Source: Proteinivorax tanatarense
GTDB lineage: Bacteria > Bacillota > Proteinivoracia > Proteinivoracales > Proteinivoracaceae
NCBI RefSeq assembly: GCF_040267685.1
Contig: NZ_CP158367.1
Span: forward strand, 2,976,001-3,040,000
Direction of reading: 5' to 3'
DNA length: 64,000 nucleotides
Made by a program: the position numbers and the translations under genes. The notes beneath the pieces are model-generated. The model had not been told where the DNA came from. It made no database searches and saw only the letters and a list, made by a program, of their open reading frames with translations. Below are positions 27,682 to 36,669 of this stretch, piece after piece; position 1 is the first letter of the stretch, and every line of letters starts with the position of its first letter.

Positions 27682-29215
27682 ACCTTACGGAATTATTACA
27701 GCAATTTTGGCGTTGCTAATCTTTAGCGGGATACAAATTAACTTTAGTTTAACAAGAATTATTTATGGCTTGCCTGATATGGCTGATTTGCTATTAAGAA
27801 TGTCAAACCCAAACTTTAACCACTTTGAAACTATTTTACCTAGACTTATAGAAACATTTGAAATGGCTATCCTAGGTACAATCATTGGTTCTTTTCTAGC
27901 AGTTTTTATTTCTATATTAGTCTCAAATAATTCTGCCCCTAGTAGGATTTTCCCCTTAGTTCTTAATCCTTTGTTAGCTGTTTTGAGAACTATACCCAGC
28001 GTTGTCTGGGCAGCTTTATTAGTGGCTATTTTTAGCATTGGAAAAACTTCAGGAATCATAGCCTTATCTATAACTGCTTTATGTATAGGAACAAAATTAT
28101 TAAGAGAGCAAATTGAAGCTATACCCCAAAACAAGCTAAACTCCCTGAATTCGTTGGGAGCTAACACCATCCAGTCTTTTTACTACGGCATCTTCCCTGT
28201 TATTTCACATAACTTTATAACAGTTTTTTTCTTTATTTTAGAAATAAATATTAGAAGTGCAACTGTTTTAGGTTTTGTTGGAGCTGGAGGAATTGGCCAG
28301 CTAATAGAAATGGATTTAAACTTTATGAATTACAGTAACCTTGCCACTATTATCTTGGTGCTGATAGTTTCTATAGCAATAATAGACCTTTTGTCTTTTA
28401 GTCTTAGAAAGGCATCGCAAAAGGTATGGGTTCCCTTAAAAAATTGGCGACAACAGCGGGCTGCTAACTTTTTAAAACCTATTTTTATCATGTCTATTTT
28501 TATATTATCTATAATACTGTTAATTAAAAGTGTTGATGTAGACAGCAATAGAATAGCTCTTGGCCTAGAACAAGCTCAGTATATGGTGATCAGAATGCTG
28601 AAATTTGACTTTTCTTATGCAGAGCAAACCATAACAGCTGTGTGGGAAACATTTGCAATAGCAATGTTTGCAACTATATTAGGCGGTTTTTTTGCCCTTT
28701 TTTTAGGTGCAATGACCTGCTATTATCTTGTACCCAAACCTATTTATTTTATTGCCAAACTATTGGTTAATGTAATTAGAACTTTTCCTGTTATCATAAC
28801 CGCAATCATCTTCTTTAGAGGGGTAGGTCCAGGGGCTTTAGCCGGCGCCCTAGCTTTGTCAGTTTATAGCACAGGAGTCCTATCTAAACTTTATGGAGAA
28901 ATTTTAGAAAGGGATTGTCGCAACCTTTATATGTCTTTGTTGGCCGTAGGAGCTAATCCTATACAAATTTTTAGACATGGACTTTTTTATCAATCAATTT
29001 CTGAATACATTAGTATAGTGCTATATAGATTGGAATCAAATATGCGTTCCTCAACATTGCTAGGTATAGTGGGTGCCGGCGGAATAGGTGCTCCTCTTAT
29101 CATGAATATAAGCAACAGAAATTGGGAAAGGGTTGGCATACTACTTTTGGGTATATTATTTTTAGTTTTAGTTGTTGAAAAAATAAGCTATTATCTACGT
29201 CAAAGAATAAAATAA
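27665..29215 (+). CDS. phnE: Fused double permease of the phosphonate-type ABC transporter (PhnE-PhnE)
   Basis: 516 residues, about twice the usual PhnE. Two homologous binding-protein-dependent permease halves follow each other. Each half ends in the same cytoplasmic loop pattern: EINIRSATVLGFVGAGGIG near 195-213 and ESNMRSSTLLGIVGAGGIG near 455-473. About twelve membrane helices are expected. Separate phnE1 and phnE2 genes are common in other bacteria; here they form one chain. A bidirectional terminator follows directly. Confidence 0.92.
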   Translation: MKFTIKPYGIITAILALLIFSGIQINFSLTRIIYGLPDMADLLLRMSNPNFNHFETILPRLIETFEMAILGTIIGSFLAVFISILVSNNSAPSRIFPLVLNPLLAVLRTIPSVVWAALLVAIFSIGKTSGIIALSITALCIGTKLLREQIEAIPQNKLNSLNSLGANTIQSFYYGIFPVISHNFITVFFFILEINIRSATVLGFVGAGGIGQLIEMDLNFMNYSNLATIILVLIVSIAIIDLLSFSLRKASQKVWVPLKNWRQQRAANFLKPIFIMSIFILSIILLIKSVDVDSNRIALGLEQAQYMVIRMLKFDFSYAEQTITAVWETFAIAMFATILGGFFALFLGAMTCYYLVPKPIYFIAKLLVNVIRTFPVIITAIIFFRGVGPGALAGALALSVYSTGVLSKLYGEILERDCRNLYMSLLAVGANPIQIFRHGLFYQSISEYISIVLYRLESNMRSSTLLGIVGAGGIGAPLIMNISNRNWERVGILLLGILFLVLVVEKISYYLRQRIK

Positions 29216-29250
29216 GAACTTAGACCTATAAAATGGGTCTAAGTTCTTAT
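29212..29250. terminator. Bidirectional terminator between phnE and the methyltransferase gene
   Basis: The stem ATAAGAACTTAGACC/GGGTCTAAGTTCTTAT has an 8-base loop and lies between convergent genes, with A/T-rich flanks on both sides. Confidence 0.85.
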
Positions 29251-31130
29251 TTTAAATATTTTACTTTTATCTGTTGATCGATAATTTCATCTTCTGTTTT
29301 ACTTAGTTTATACAATTTTCTTATTTCATGTTCAATTTCCCTATACATCTTATGTCTATCGCCACTTCCACTTAGAAGCTCTACCATTTCTTCTATTGGC
29401 TTTTGCTCTTTCAATGTACAAATAGGAATGGGTATTGCCTGAATTTGATATTTTAGCACCTTAACACTATAAAAGCAGTGATTAAAATATAATTGTGCCA
29501 CCATAGAGTTTAGCACCGCCATAATAAACTTAATGCCGTACCCTTTTATTTTAGGAATCAAAAAGTTAACACTATTTAAAGTTAACAAACCCTTTTCATC
29601 TAAAGCAAATACTAAATTTTTGTTTATAAACCTATATATCAGCTTTTCCTGCCTATACAAGCTTTCAGGGGCAACTTGTTGAAAGTTCTGTTTTTCACTT
29701 AAGTCAAGAAAAGTAGCTGGTTTTTCTAAATAATATTTAAACACTTCTTTTCCCGATATAATCCCTTCACCGTGATTGGGATCTTTAGATAAAAACTTTT
29801 TATTGTTTCCAGTAACTATACCCATGCCGTAATATACATTATTTTTAAGATATATACAGTTTGTTTCAATGCGCTTTGTTAGCAAAAAGTTTTGTGGTGA
29901 TGTAAAAATATTTAAAGTATAATTGTTCTGCACGAAGCTTCGTTGCGGTATTTTCCCTCGTTGTTCTTTATATTCAGTTGATATCCTATGAAACGAATGT
30001 GGATATTTATTTGTAATTGACATAAGTATAGTTTGGCTCATCACTTTCTCAAATACATTATTAAGGCAGGCGAGTAAATCTATGGTTTGGTGCTCTATTA
30101 GTTTTTTCCTACTGTTATAGTGGGCAGAAACTAAAAAGTAAGACTTGGGTAGCAGAAAGGTTAAATTGCCTTTTTCTTTAAGTATTTTCAACCCTTCTTC
30201 CAAAAAAGCTTTAAATGAATCACCTTTTACAAACTGTTGGCTAATCTTACCTCCCCAGGGAGGGTTGCCAATTATCAAATCAAAATGACTGTTCCACTTT
30301 AAATCAAAAAAATCAGAATGAGTAATATTAGGCACTTGATAGCCTCTCCCTTGTAATAAAATAAGGTTTAGCTTACAAATTAATGCAGCCATATAGTCTA
30401 GCTCAACTCCAAACAAATTCTTAATTTCTTTAGGCTGCATTTTCTTTGCAGTATATATTTCTATTAAGAAGGCCCCCGTGCCACAGCAAGGATCAAGAAT
30501 GGTATTTTGCTTACTTATTTTGTTTGCTACCTTTTCTACCAAATAACCCCTAACTTTTTTAGAGGTAAGGTAAAACCCTTGCTCGCTTTTTTTCCCCTCT
30601 CTCTTAAAAGAAGAATAAGTCATACCTAGCAAGTCTTCTCCTTTCTTATAGGGTAGATATATATTTAATGTATCAGCAATTAGCTTCTTATCTTCGCAAT
30701 CAAAGGAAACATTAAATTGTAATAACAGATTTCTAATTACCTTATCCTTTACTTCTTCCGGGTTGTGTATGGCTTTGTTAATACACTGGATAAGTCCTCT
30801 TTTTTTCAAAAGAACCACAGAAGTTATCAACAGAATTTTTCTCTCTATGTGGATAGTTTCTTTTTTATATTCTATAAAAAGGGCAAATAGATTTTTACAA
30901 GCTTCAGTAGTTTTGTTACATTGAGAATATCCAGTGTCCAAGTAATAATTATCTCTTAACACTTTGTTCCGTCTTGAACGAAATTTTTCTGCCAAAATTC
31001 CTTCTAATTTATTTTCTATACTTTTTTCATCAATGTTATATACTCTTGCCCAGTTACTCAAAGTTTTACTGCTAATGTTGACTTTTTTAAGGTTTTCTTC
31101 ATTTTTTTTCATTTTATCCCTACATTTCAT
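29247..31130 (-). CDS. Solitary adenine-N6 DNA methyltransferase
   Basis: 627 residues (621 if ATG 31112, preceded by AGGGAT, is the start). A ~185-residue N-terminal region begins with a helix-turn-helix-like stretch (SSKTLSNWARVYNIDEKSI). Then come SAM motif I DPCCGTGAF (213-221) and catalytic motif IV NPPW (289-292), the gamma-class N6-adenine arrangement. A C-terminal ~250-residue TaqI-like target-recognition region follows. No endonuclease motif, restriction gene or specificity gene lies beside it, so it looks like an orphan methylase, in layout like the sporulation-linked CamA of Clostridioides difficile. It could also be a type IIG relic. The target site cannot be read from sequence. 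Confidence 0.85.
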   Translation of the reverse strand: MKCRDKMKKNEENLKKVNISSKTLSNWARVYNIDEKSIENKLEGILAEKFRSRRNKVLRDNYYLDTGYSQCNKTTEACKNLFALFIEYKKETIHIERKILLITSVVLLKKRGLIQCINKAIHNPEEVKDKVIRNLLLQFNVSFDCEDKKLIADTLNIYLPYKKGEDLLGMTYSSFKREGKKSEQGFYLTSKKVRGYLVEKVANKISKQNTILDPCCGTGAFLIEIYTAKKMQPKEIKNLFGVELDYMAALICKLNLILLQGRGYQVPNITHSDFFDLKWNSHFDLIIGNPPWGGKISQQFVKGDSFKAFLEEGLKILKEKGNLTFLLPKSYFLVSAHYNSRKKLIEHQTIDLLACLNNVFEKVMSQTILMSITNKYPHSFHRISTEYKEQRGKIPQRSFVQNNYTLNIFTSPQNFLLTKRIETNCIYLKNNVYYGMGIVTGNNKKFLSKDPNHGEGIISGKEVFKYYLEKPATFLDLSEKQNFQQVAPESLYRQEKLIYRFINKNLVFALDEKGLLTLNSVNFLIPKIKGYGIKFIMAVLNSMVAQLYFNHCFYSVKVLKYQIQAIPIPICTLKEQKPIEEMVELLSGSGDRHKMYREIEHEIRKLYKLSKTEDEIIDQQIKVKYLK

Positions 31131-31205
31131 TATTTTTCTGATTTACTATTAATGTTGAAGCATTTTTTAGGTATAATAAAAGAAAACACTATGGAGGATT
31201 AAAAA

Positions 31206-32768
31206 ATGTACAAAGGAAATATCATAAATGAACTACTTGAAATAATAGATACTCATTATTCAAAGCCTTTTAATTTTAAGTCAATACAATATCACTCAGG
31301 GAAAGTAAAACCTGGTGACATTTTTGTTTGCATAAAAGGTTATCGAGTGGATGGCCATAAGTATATATCCCATGCTATTGAAAATGGAGCCGTCGCTATC
31401 ATTGTTGAGGAAAAACAACAGCAGTACGATATTCCTCAGTTTGTAGTAAGCAACCCCAGGTTAGCGTTAGCAAAAATTTCAGATTTTATAAATCAATCCC
31501 CTTCTAAGGATCTCACTATGGTTGGAATTACAGCCAGTAATGGTAAAACTACCACTAGTTTTATGGTAGATTCTGTCCTTTCTCATTCTGAACACAATAC
31601 AGGGCTTATAGGAACTGTTGTTGTAAAGTATGCAGATCAACAGATTCCTGCTGACCTGACTACCCCCGAATCACTAGAGCTGCAAACCTACCTTAGAAAA
31701 ATGAAGGAAAAGAATGTTGATTATGTTACAATGGAAGTTTCTTCTGCAGCACAAGAATTAGATAGAGTTGCTTACGTTGACTATGATATATTTGCTTTTA
31801 ATAATCTTACCCCAGAGCATATTGATTTTCATGGAAGTTACGAAAACTATATCTATTCCAAGACTAAAGTTTTAAGAAAACTTTGTCCGTCAAAAATTGC
31901 AATTTTTAATATCGATTGTCAAGATACAAAAAAGCAAATTCATCAAACCAAGGCCAAAGTAATAACCAGTGGGGTTCAGTCAAAAGATGCTATGGTAACT
32001 ATCCACAACTTAGACTTAACTACAGGTAAGGCTAGCTTTACTGTAAATGTAAATAAACCTCTCCCCACTCTAGATGGTAATTATATTCAGCCAACCTCTT
32101 TTGATATAAGCTTAAACGTTTTAGGGTTGCATAGTGTTTACAACTCTTTAACCGCTATAATTATTGGTCTAATTAACAATATCACCCCGAAAAAAATAGA
32201 AGAAGCTCTACAAAAGTTTAAAGGAGTAGAAAGAAGATTTGAGCTGATTTACAATGAAGAATTTAAAATACTAGATGACCACTTTGCTAATTCTGCAAAC
32301 ATAGATGTTACTTTAAAAACATTAGACTATATGAAATATAACCAATTACACCTTATTTATGCAATTAGAGGTAATAGAGGAGTGGATGTAAATAGAGAAA
32401 GCGGGGAGGCCATCTTAAAGTGGGCTAAAAAACTTTCAATAGATCATATAAGCGTAAGTTTAAGTAAGGATTATGTAGGTGTAAAAGATAAAGTATCAAC
32501 TTCAGAACTAGAGGCTTTTTCAGGTATAATGGAGCAGAGTGATATTAAAGTATCCTATTACAATTCCTTAGAGGATGCTGTTGTAGAAACTCTACAAACT
32601 GTTAAGGATGATGATGTAGTTTTACTTGCTGGAGCCCAAGGAATGGACCCTGGCGGCAAGATTGCTTTAGAATACCTGTATACCCGAAAAGTTGCTGAAG
32701 GAACTGCAACTAAAGCACTAAAAGAAAAAATCGATGCTATACTCAAAGAAAGAGTGGCAGGTTTATAG
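31206..32768 (+). CDS. Mur ligase family protein (MurE-like)
   Basis: 520 residues with all three Mur ligase domains. The N-terminal UDP-substrate domain has KVKPGDIFVCIKGYRVDGH. The central ATPase has P-loop GITASNGKTTT, where MurE normally reads GTNGKTTT, plus the MEVSSAAQ and NLTPEHIDFHG motifs. The C-terminal domain has GVERRFELI and DDHFANSANID (usually GRMExV and DYAHTPD). The DNPR motif that selects meso-diaminopimelate is absent. It is monocistronic, far from any cell-wall cluster, and flanked by a terminator. It therefore probably ligates a different amino acid or substrate than housekeeping MurE. GGAGG lies upstream of the ATG. Confidence 0.82.
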   Translation: MYKGNIINELLEIIDTHYSKPFNFKSIQYHSGKVKPGDIFVCIKGYRVDGHKYISHAIENGAVAIIVEEKQQQYDIPQFVVSNPRLALAKISDFINQSPSKDLTMVGITASNGKTTTSFMVDSVLSHSEHNTGLIGTVVVKYADQQIPADLTTPESLELQTYLRKMKEKNVDYVTMEVSSAAQELDRVAYVDYDIFAFNNLTPEHIDFHGSYENYIYSKTKVLRKLCPSKIAIFNIDCQDTKKQIHQTKAKVITSGVQSKDAMVTIHNLDLTTGKASFTVNVNKPLPTLDGNYIQPTSFDISLNVLGLHSVYNSLTAIIIGLINNITPKKIEEALQKFKGVERRFELIYNEEFKILDDHFANSANIDVTLKTLDYMKYNQLHLIYAIRGNRGVDVNRESGEAILKWAKKLSIDHISVSLSKDYVGVKDKVSTSELEAFSGIMEQSDIKVSYYNSLEDAVVETLQTVKDDDVVLLAGAQGMDPGGKIALEYLYTRKVAEGTATKALKEKIDAILKERVAGL

Positions 32769-32786
32769 TACCACTATTCAAAAAAA

Positions 32787-32830
32787 AACGGGTTGGTTCA
32801 TTAGAAATAATTCTAATGAACCAACCCGTT
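32787..32830. terminator. Bidirectional terminator after the Mur ligase gene
   Basis: A perfect 20-base stem (arm AACGGGTTGGTTCATTAGAA) with a 4-base loop, preceded by an A-tract and followed by T-rich sequence. It serves both the Mur ligase and the convergent PatB gene. Confidence 0.9.
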
Positions 32831-32851
32831 TATACTTTTTTCAAAAGAAAA

Positions 32852-34024
32852 TCAAACTGTTGGTTTGTTTATAGCCTCTTCTATTTTAAACAAAGCTTTT
32901 TGTAAAGTTTCTCTATGACAAGCCAAATTAAGGCGTATTGACGTTGTAGAACCTCCATACTTTTCTCCCGGTTCCGAAACTACCCCTGCTTTTTTAAGCA
33001 CAAAATCAAAAGCTGTTAATCCATCTGTATTCACTTCATCAAAGTCTAGCCAAACCAGATAAGTACCTTCTGGCTTTATAACCTTAACCGGCTGCAGATT
33101 TTTCTCTATAAATTCTTCAAGGTATTCTAAGTTTCCTTTAACATAATCCAACAACTCATCAAGCCAATTATCACCGTATGTATACGCTGCTTTAGTAGCT
33201 TCAATTCCCATTACATTAGGAAAAGAATTATATACTGTGGAAAACTTATGTTGAACTTTTTCTCTCAGCTTTTCACCAGGCACTATAACGTTAGCGGTTT
33301 GAAGCCCTGCTAAGTTAAACGTCTTGCTAGGAGCAGTGCATACTATTGTATTATCCACAAAGTTTTCATCTACCTGTGCAAAAACCCAATGCTTATTTTT
33401 TGGAAAAACCAAATCATGATGTATTTCATCGGAAATTACTATAATATTATATTTTGAACAAATATCTCCTAACTTCTTTAGTTCTTCCTTGTTCCAAACC
33501 CTGCCAACAGGGTTATGGGGACTACAAAGAAGCAACACCTTTACCCTCTCATCTATCATTTCCTCCAAACTGCCATAATCCATTTCATACCTATTATTTC
33601 TGTATATCAGTGGATTCTCTAGCACTTCGCACCCCACCTTTTTTACAATGTTAAGAAAAGGATGATAGACAGGTGGTTGTATAATAACTTTATCATTTGG
33701 GGTTGTCAGTTCCTCTAAAATAGAAGCTATGGCCGGTACTACCCCTGGCGCAGGAAAAATCCACTCCTGCTCTACTCTCCAATTATGCCTTTTTTCCATC
33801 CAATCAATTATTGCTTGATAATATTTGGAAAGATTGCCTGGATAACCAAAGATTCCATGCTCAACCTTTAATTTTAACGCAGATAGCACTTCATTGGGTG
33901 CACAAAAGTCCATATCCGCTACCCACATTGGTATTAGGTCATCCTTGTTATATAAAGCTCTAACCCCGTCAAACTTCATGCAATCACTATCCCGTCTATC
34001 TACGGGTTTATCAAACCTAGCCAT
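32852..34024 (-). CDS. PatB/MalY-type PLP-dependent C-S lyase
   Basis: About 390 residues, aminotransferase class I/II fold. The N-terminus DSDCMKFDG..IPMWVADMDF is the PatB/MalY signature. The PLP lysine is in TAPSKTFNLAGLQ (about residue 230 of the mature frame), and the C-terminal arginine is in SIRLNLACHRE. Enzymes of this group cleave cystathionine or other cysteine S-conjugates to thiol, pyruvate and ammonia. Start: ATG 34024 has GGGGAGGAATT upstream; a 10-codon upstream extension is ignored. It is monocistronic. Confidence 0.9.
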   Translation of the reverse strand: MARFDKPVDRRDSDCMKFDGVRALYNKDDLIPMWVADMDFCAPNEVLSALKLKVEHGIFGYPGNLSKYYQAIIDWMEKRHNWRVEQEWIFPAPGVVPAIASILEELTTPNDKVIIQPPVYHPFLNIVKKVGCEVLENPLIYRNNRYEMDYGSLEEMIDERVKVLLLCSPHNPVGRVWNKEELKKLGDICSKYNIIVISDEIHHDLVFPKNKHWVFAQVDENFVDNTIVCTAPSKTFNLAGLQTANVIVPGEKLREKVQHKFSTVYNSFPNVMGIEATKAAYTYGDNWLDELLDYVKGNLEYLEEFIEKNLQPVKVIKPEGTYLVWLDFDEVNTDGLTAFDFVLKKAGVVSEPGEKYGGSTTSIRLNLACHRETLQKALFKIEEAINKPTV

Positions 34025-34188
34025 TTTAATTCCTCCCCTTATCTCTTTTAACATAAGATTATAACAATAAACTGACTTTGTAAATATTACTTAAGTATTA
34101 AGATATTCAATAAATTTTACGCCTTATATTGATTGTACACCTTTGCTACCATATAATTAAATTAAACAACAAATTACGGAGAGTGAGA

Positions 34189-35082
34189 GTGATAACCTTG
34201 AATATCGTTCATGAAGTTAGTTTACCTAACGGAGAAACTATGGGATATCGTAAACATGGCAACGGCAACAATGTACTAATATTAGTTCACGGAAATATGA
34301 CTTCGTCCAAGCACTGGGACGTATTAATGGAAAGCCTAGCTGAAGATAAATACACCATATACGCAATTGATTTAAGAGGGTTTGGCCAATCTTCCTATAA
34401 TACCCCCATAGAATCCTTAGCCGATTTTTCCCATGACCTAAAATTGTTTTGTGATGAACTACACCTGTATAATTTTACTTTAGCTGGATGGTCAACTGGA
34501 GGTGGAGTGGCTATGCATTTTACAGCACAAAATCGTAATTATGTTTCACGTTTAATTCTACTTGAGTCCGTTGGTATAAAAGGCTTTACTCTCTACAAAA
34601 AGAATATTTTAGGTAAGGATAATTTAAACCAACGAATTACTACAAAAGAAGATTTAGCAAAACAAGTTAAGCTTATACAAAACGCTCAAAAAAAAGGGCG
34701 AAAATGGTTTATGAGATTTTTATGGAATTCCAGTATTTATGTAAACAAAAAACCTTCAAAAGAAAGATATCAAGAGTATCTTGACGATATGCTTACTCAA
34801 CGAAACATTTTGGATGTTAATTGGGCCCTTCTAACATTTAATATTTCACATGAATCAAATGGAATCTCTAAGGGGAGTGGACTTGTAGAAAAAATTAATG
34901 TCCCAACGTTAATAATCCAAGGAACCGATGACAAAGTTATAAAACCGGAAGAATCAAAACAGACAACTGATACTATTGGAGAAAATGCCAGATTAGTTAT
35001 GTTAGATAACTGCGGCCACTCACCATTGATAGATAGGTTAGATAAAGTAATAGAACTGTTAGATGACTTTATCTTATGCTAA
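34189..35082 (+). CDS. Alpha/beta hydrolase
   Basis: 297 residues from GTG 34189, placed 7 bases after GGAG; TTG 34198 is an alternative. Fold motifs: oxyanion loop LVHGNMTSS, nucleophile elbow GWSTGG (Ser near 105), acid loop GTDDKVI and catalytic His in NCGHSPLID. Lipases, esterases and C-C hydrolases share this pattern, so the substrate is unknown. There is no signal peptide, so it should be cytoplasmic. It is a single-gene unit that ends in a perfect palindromic terminator shared with larB. Confidence 0.85.
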   Translation: MITLNIVHEVSLPNGETMGYRKHGNGNNVLILVHGNMTSSKHWDVLMESLAEDKYTIYAIDLRGFGQSSYNTPIESLADFSHDLKLFCDELHLYNFTLAGWSTGGGVAMHFTAQNRNYVSRLILLESVGIKGFTLYKKNILGKDNLNQRITTKEDLAKQVKLIQNAQKKGRKWFMRFLWNSSIYVNKKPSKERYQEYLDDMLTQRNILDVNWALLTFNISHESNGISKGSGLVEKINVPTLIIQGTDDKVIKPEESKQTTDTIGENARLVMLDNCGHSPLIDRLDKVIELLDDFILC

Positions 35083-35116
35083 AAAACTGTTGAGAATATA
35101 TTCTCAACAGTTTTTT
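35081..35116. terminator. Perfect 36-bp palindromic bidirectional terminator
   Basis: Two 18-base arms (AAAAAACTGTTGAGAATA and its reverse complement) lie between the convergent hydrolase and larB genes. The A6 and T6 ends give U-tracts on both strands. Confidence 0.9.
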
Positions 35117-35861
35117 ACATTCTGTTAATCATGCTGGCTAAATAGCCTGCACCAAACCCATTATCTATGTTCACCACCGATACACCACTAGAACAGCTAT
35201 TCAACATAGTCAATAAAGCTGATAGCCCGTTAAAGTTAGCTCCGTATCCAACACTAGTAGGCACAGCAATAACCGGTTTATCTACTAAGCCTCCAACTAC
35301 ACTAGCTAACGCACCTTCCATTCCAGCTACCGCAATAACCACCCTAGCACCCTGAATTGTTTCTAAGTTAGCAAACAATCTGTGAATTCCAGCAACTCCA
35401 GCATCGTAAACTGTACGTACTTCGTTGCCCAAGGCTATTGCTGTTTCAGCTGCTTCTTCTGCCACTGCCATATCCGATGTTCCACCAGTTACTACTGCTA
35501 TATAACCTTTGTCCACTCTAACTTTTTCATTCTCTATAGTAATTACCCTAGCCATCTTATTATATTTTGCCTTAGATAATTTCCCTTTCACTGCTTCATA
35601 CATTTTGGGAGTAGCTCTAGTTGCTAATACATTATTCCCTTTTTGAGCTATATTTTCACATATAGCCACAACCTGCTCTACAGTTTTAGACTGACAAAAA
35701 ACCACTTCTGGATATCCTTGCCTTAGATTGCGATGATTATCTACTTTTGCAAATCCCAAATCATCAAAAGGCAACCCTTTTAAACGGTCAACAGCATCAT
35801 CAACGGAAACTTCGCCGTCTTTTACTTTGTTGAAGAGATCTGATAGTTTATTCTTATCCAT
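35115..35861 (-). CDS. larB: Nickel-pincer cofactor synthesis: NaAD carboxylase/hydrolase
   Basis: LarB carboxylates and hydrolyses nicotinic acid adenine dinucleotide to pyridinium-3,5-biscarboxylate mononucleotide. 248 residues. The C-terminal PurE-like domain shows VVTGGTSDMAVAEEAAETA, DAGVAGIHRL and PTSVGYGANFNGLSALLTMLNSC, all typical of LarB; the Cys in LNSC corresponds to the family's active-site cysteine. It starts at the stop of larE (1-base overlap), so the two are coupled. Confidence 0.94.
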   Translation of the reverse strand: MDKNKLSDLFNKVKDGEVSVDDAVDRLKGLPFDDLGFAKVDNHRNLRQGYPEVVFCQSKTVEQVVAICENIAQKGNNVLATRATPKMYEAVKGKLSKAKYNKMARVITIENEKVRVDKGYIAVVTGGTSDMAVAEEAAETAIALGNEVRTVYDAGVAGIHRLFANLETIQGARVVIAVAGMEGALASVVGGLVDKPVIAVPTSVGYGANFNGLSALLTMLNSCSSGVSVVNIDNGFGAGYLASMINRM

Positions 35862-36652
35862 TATAGCACCTCATTTTGACTACCCATCCTATATCCTTCA
35901 AGATCTACTGTTACATAAGAAAACCCAAGGCTTTTTAGCTCATTATTTACCTGCCTATAAATCTTAGGTGTTAAAAGCCTAGCTAAATCTTGCTCAGCTA
36001 CTTCGATTCGAGCTAACTGCCCATGTAGTCTAATCCTAACTGTAGAAAAACCTATACCCATTAAATATAGTTCTCCTTCCTCAATTTTTCTCAAATCCTC
36101 CTCTTTTATTCTTTGACCGTACTCAATTCTAGATAAAATACAAGCGTAAGCTGGTTTGTCCCATGTTTCTAACTCCAATTTCTTAGAAACAGATCTAACC
36201 TCTGCCTTTGTTATTTTTACGCTTTGTAGTGGGCTTAAAACGTTTAGCTCCCTTAAAGCCTTTAAACCAGGCCGATAATCTTTATCATCATCTGCGTTGG
36301 TACCATCTAGAACATAAACTATCCCTTCATTTTCTGCAAAATCTTTTATCACTTGAAAAACTTTCTTTTTACACAAATAACATCTATCGGAAGGATTGTC
36401 TATTATTTCCGGCATTATATCGCCAAACTCAATTATTTCATGTCTAACGCCTAACTTTTCCGCTATCTCTTTCGCTTCTTTTATCTCCCAGTTAAGATGA
36501 AAAGGAGCATGTATTGTTAGTGCAACCACCTTATCCCCTAAAGCGTCTTTTGCGGCTTTTAAAACAAGGGTACTGTCTACTCCCCCTGAAAAGGCTACTA
36601 CTACACTCTCTAGCTTTTTGATATGCTCCACTAGTTTATTATAACGTTCCAT
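35861..36652 (-). CDS. larE: Nickel-pincer cofactor synthesis: ATP-dependent sulfur transferase
   Basis: LarE adenylates the biscarboxylate mononucleotide and inserts sulfur. 263 residues. PP-loop FSGGVDST (21-28), then DRCYLCKKK with C91 and C94, and KPAYACILSR with C171. In the Lactobacillus plantarum enzyme a single cysteine at the position of C171 is sacrificed. Homologues with three cysteines can hold a [4Fe-4S] cluster and may act catalytically, and this protein has the three-cysteine pattern. It lies 17 bp after larC. Confidence 0.94.
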   Translation of the reverse strand: MERYNKLVEHIKKLESVVVAFSGGVDSTLVLKAAKDALGDKVVALTIHAPFHLNWEIKEAKEIAEKLGVRHEIIEFGDIMPEIIDNPSDRCYLCKKKVFQVIKDFAENEGIVYVLDGTNADDDKDYRPGLKALRELNVLSPLQSVKITKAEVRSVSKKLELETWDKPAYACILSRIEYGQRIKEEDLRKIEEGELYLMGIGFSTVRIRLHGQLARIEVAEQDLARLLTPKIYRQVNNELKSLGFSYVTVDLEGYRMGSQNEVL

Positions 36653-36669
36653 TTTTCCGTGCCTCCTGA

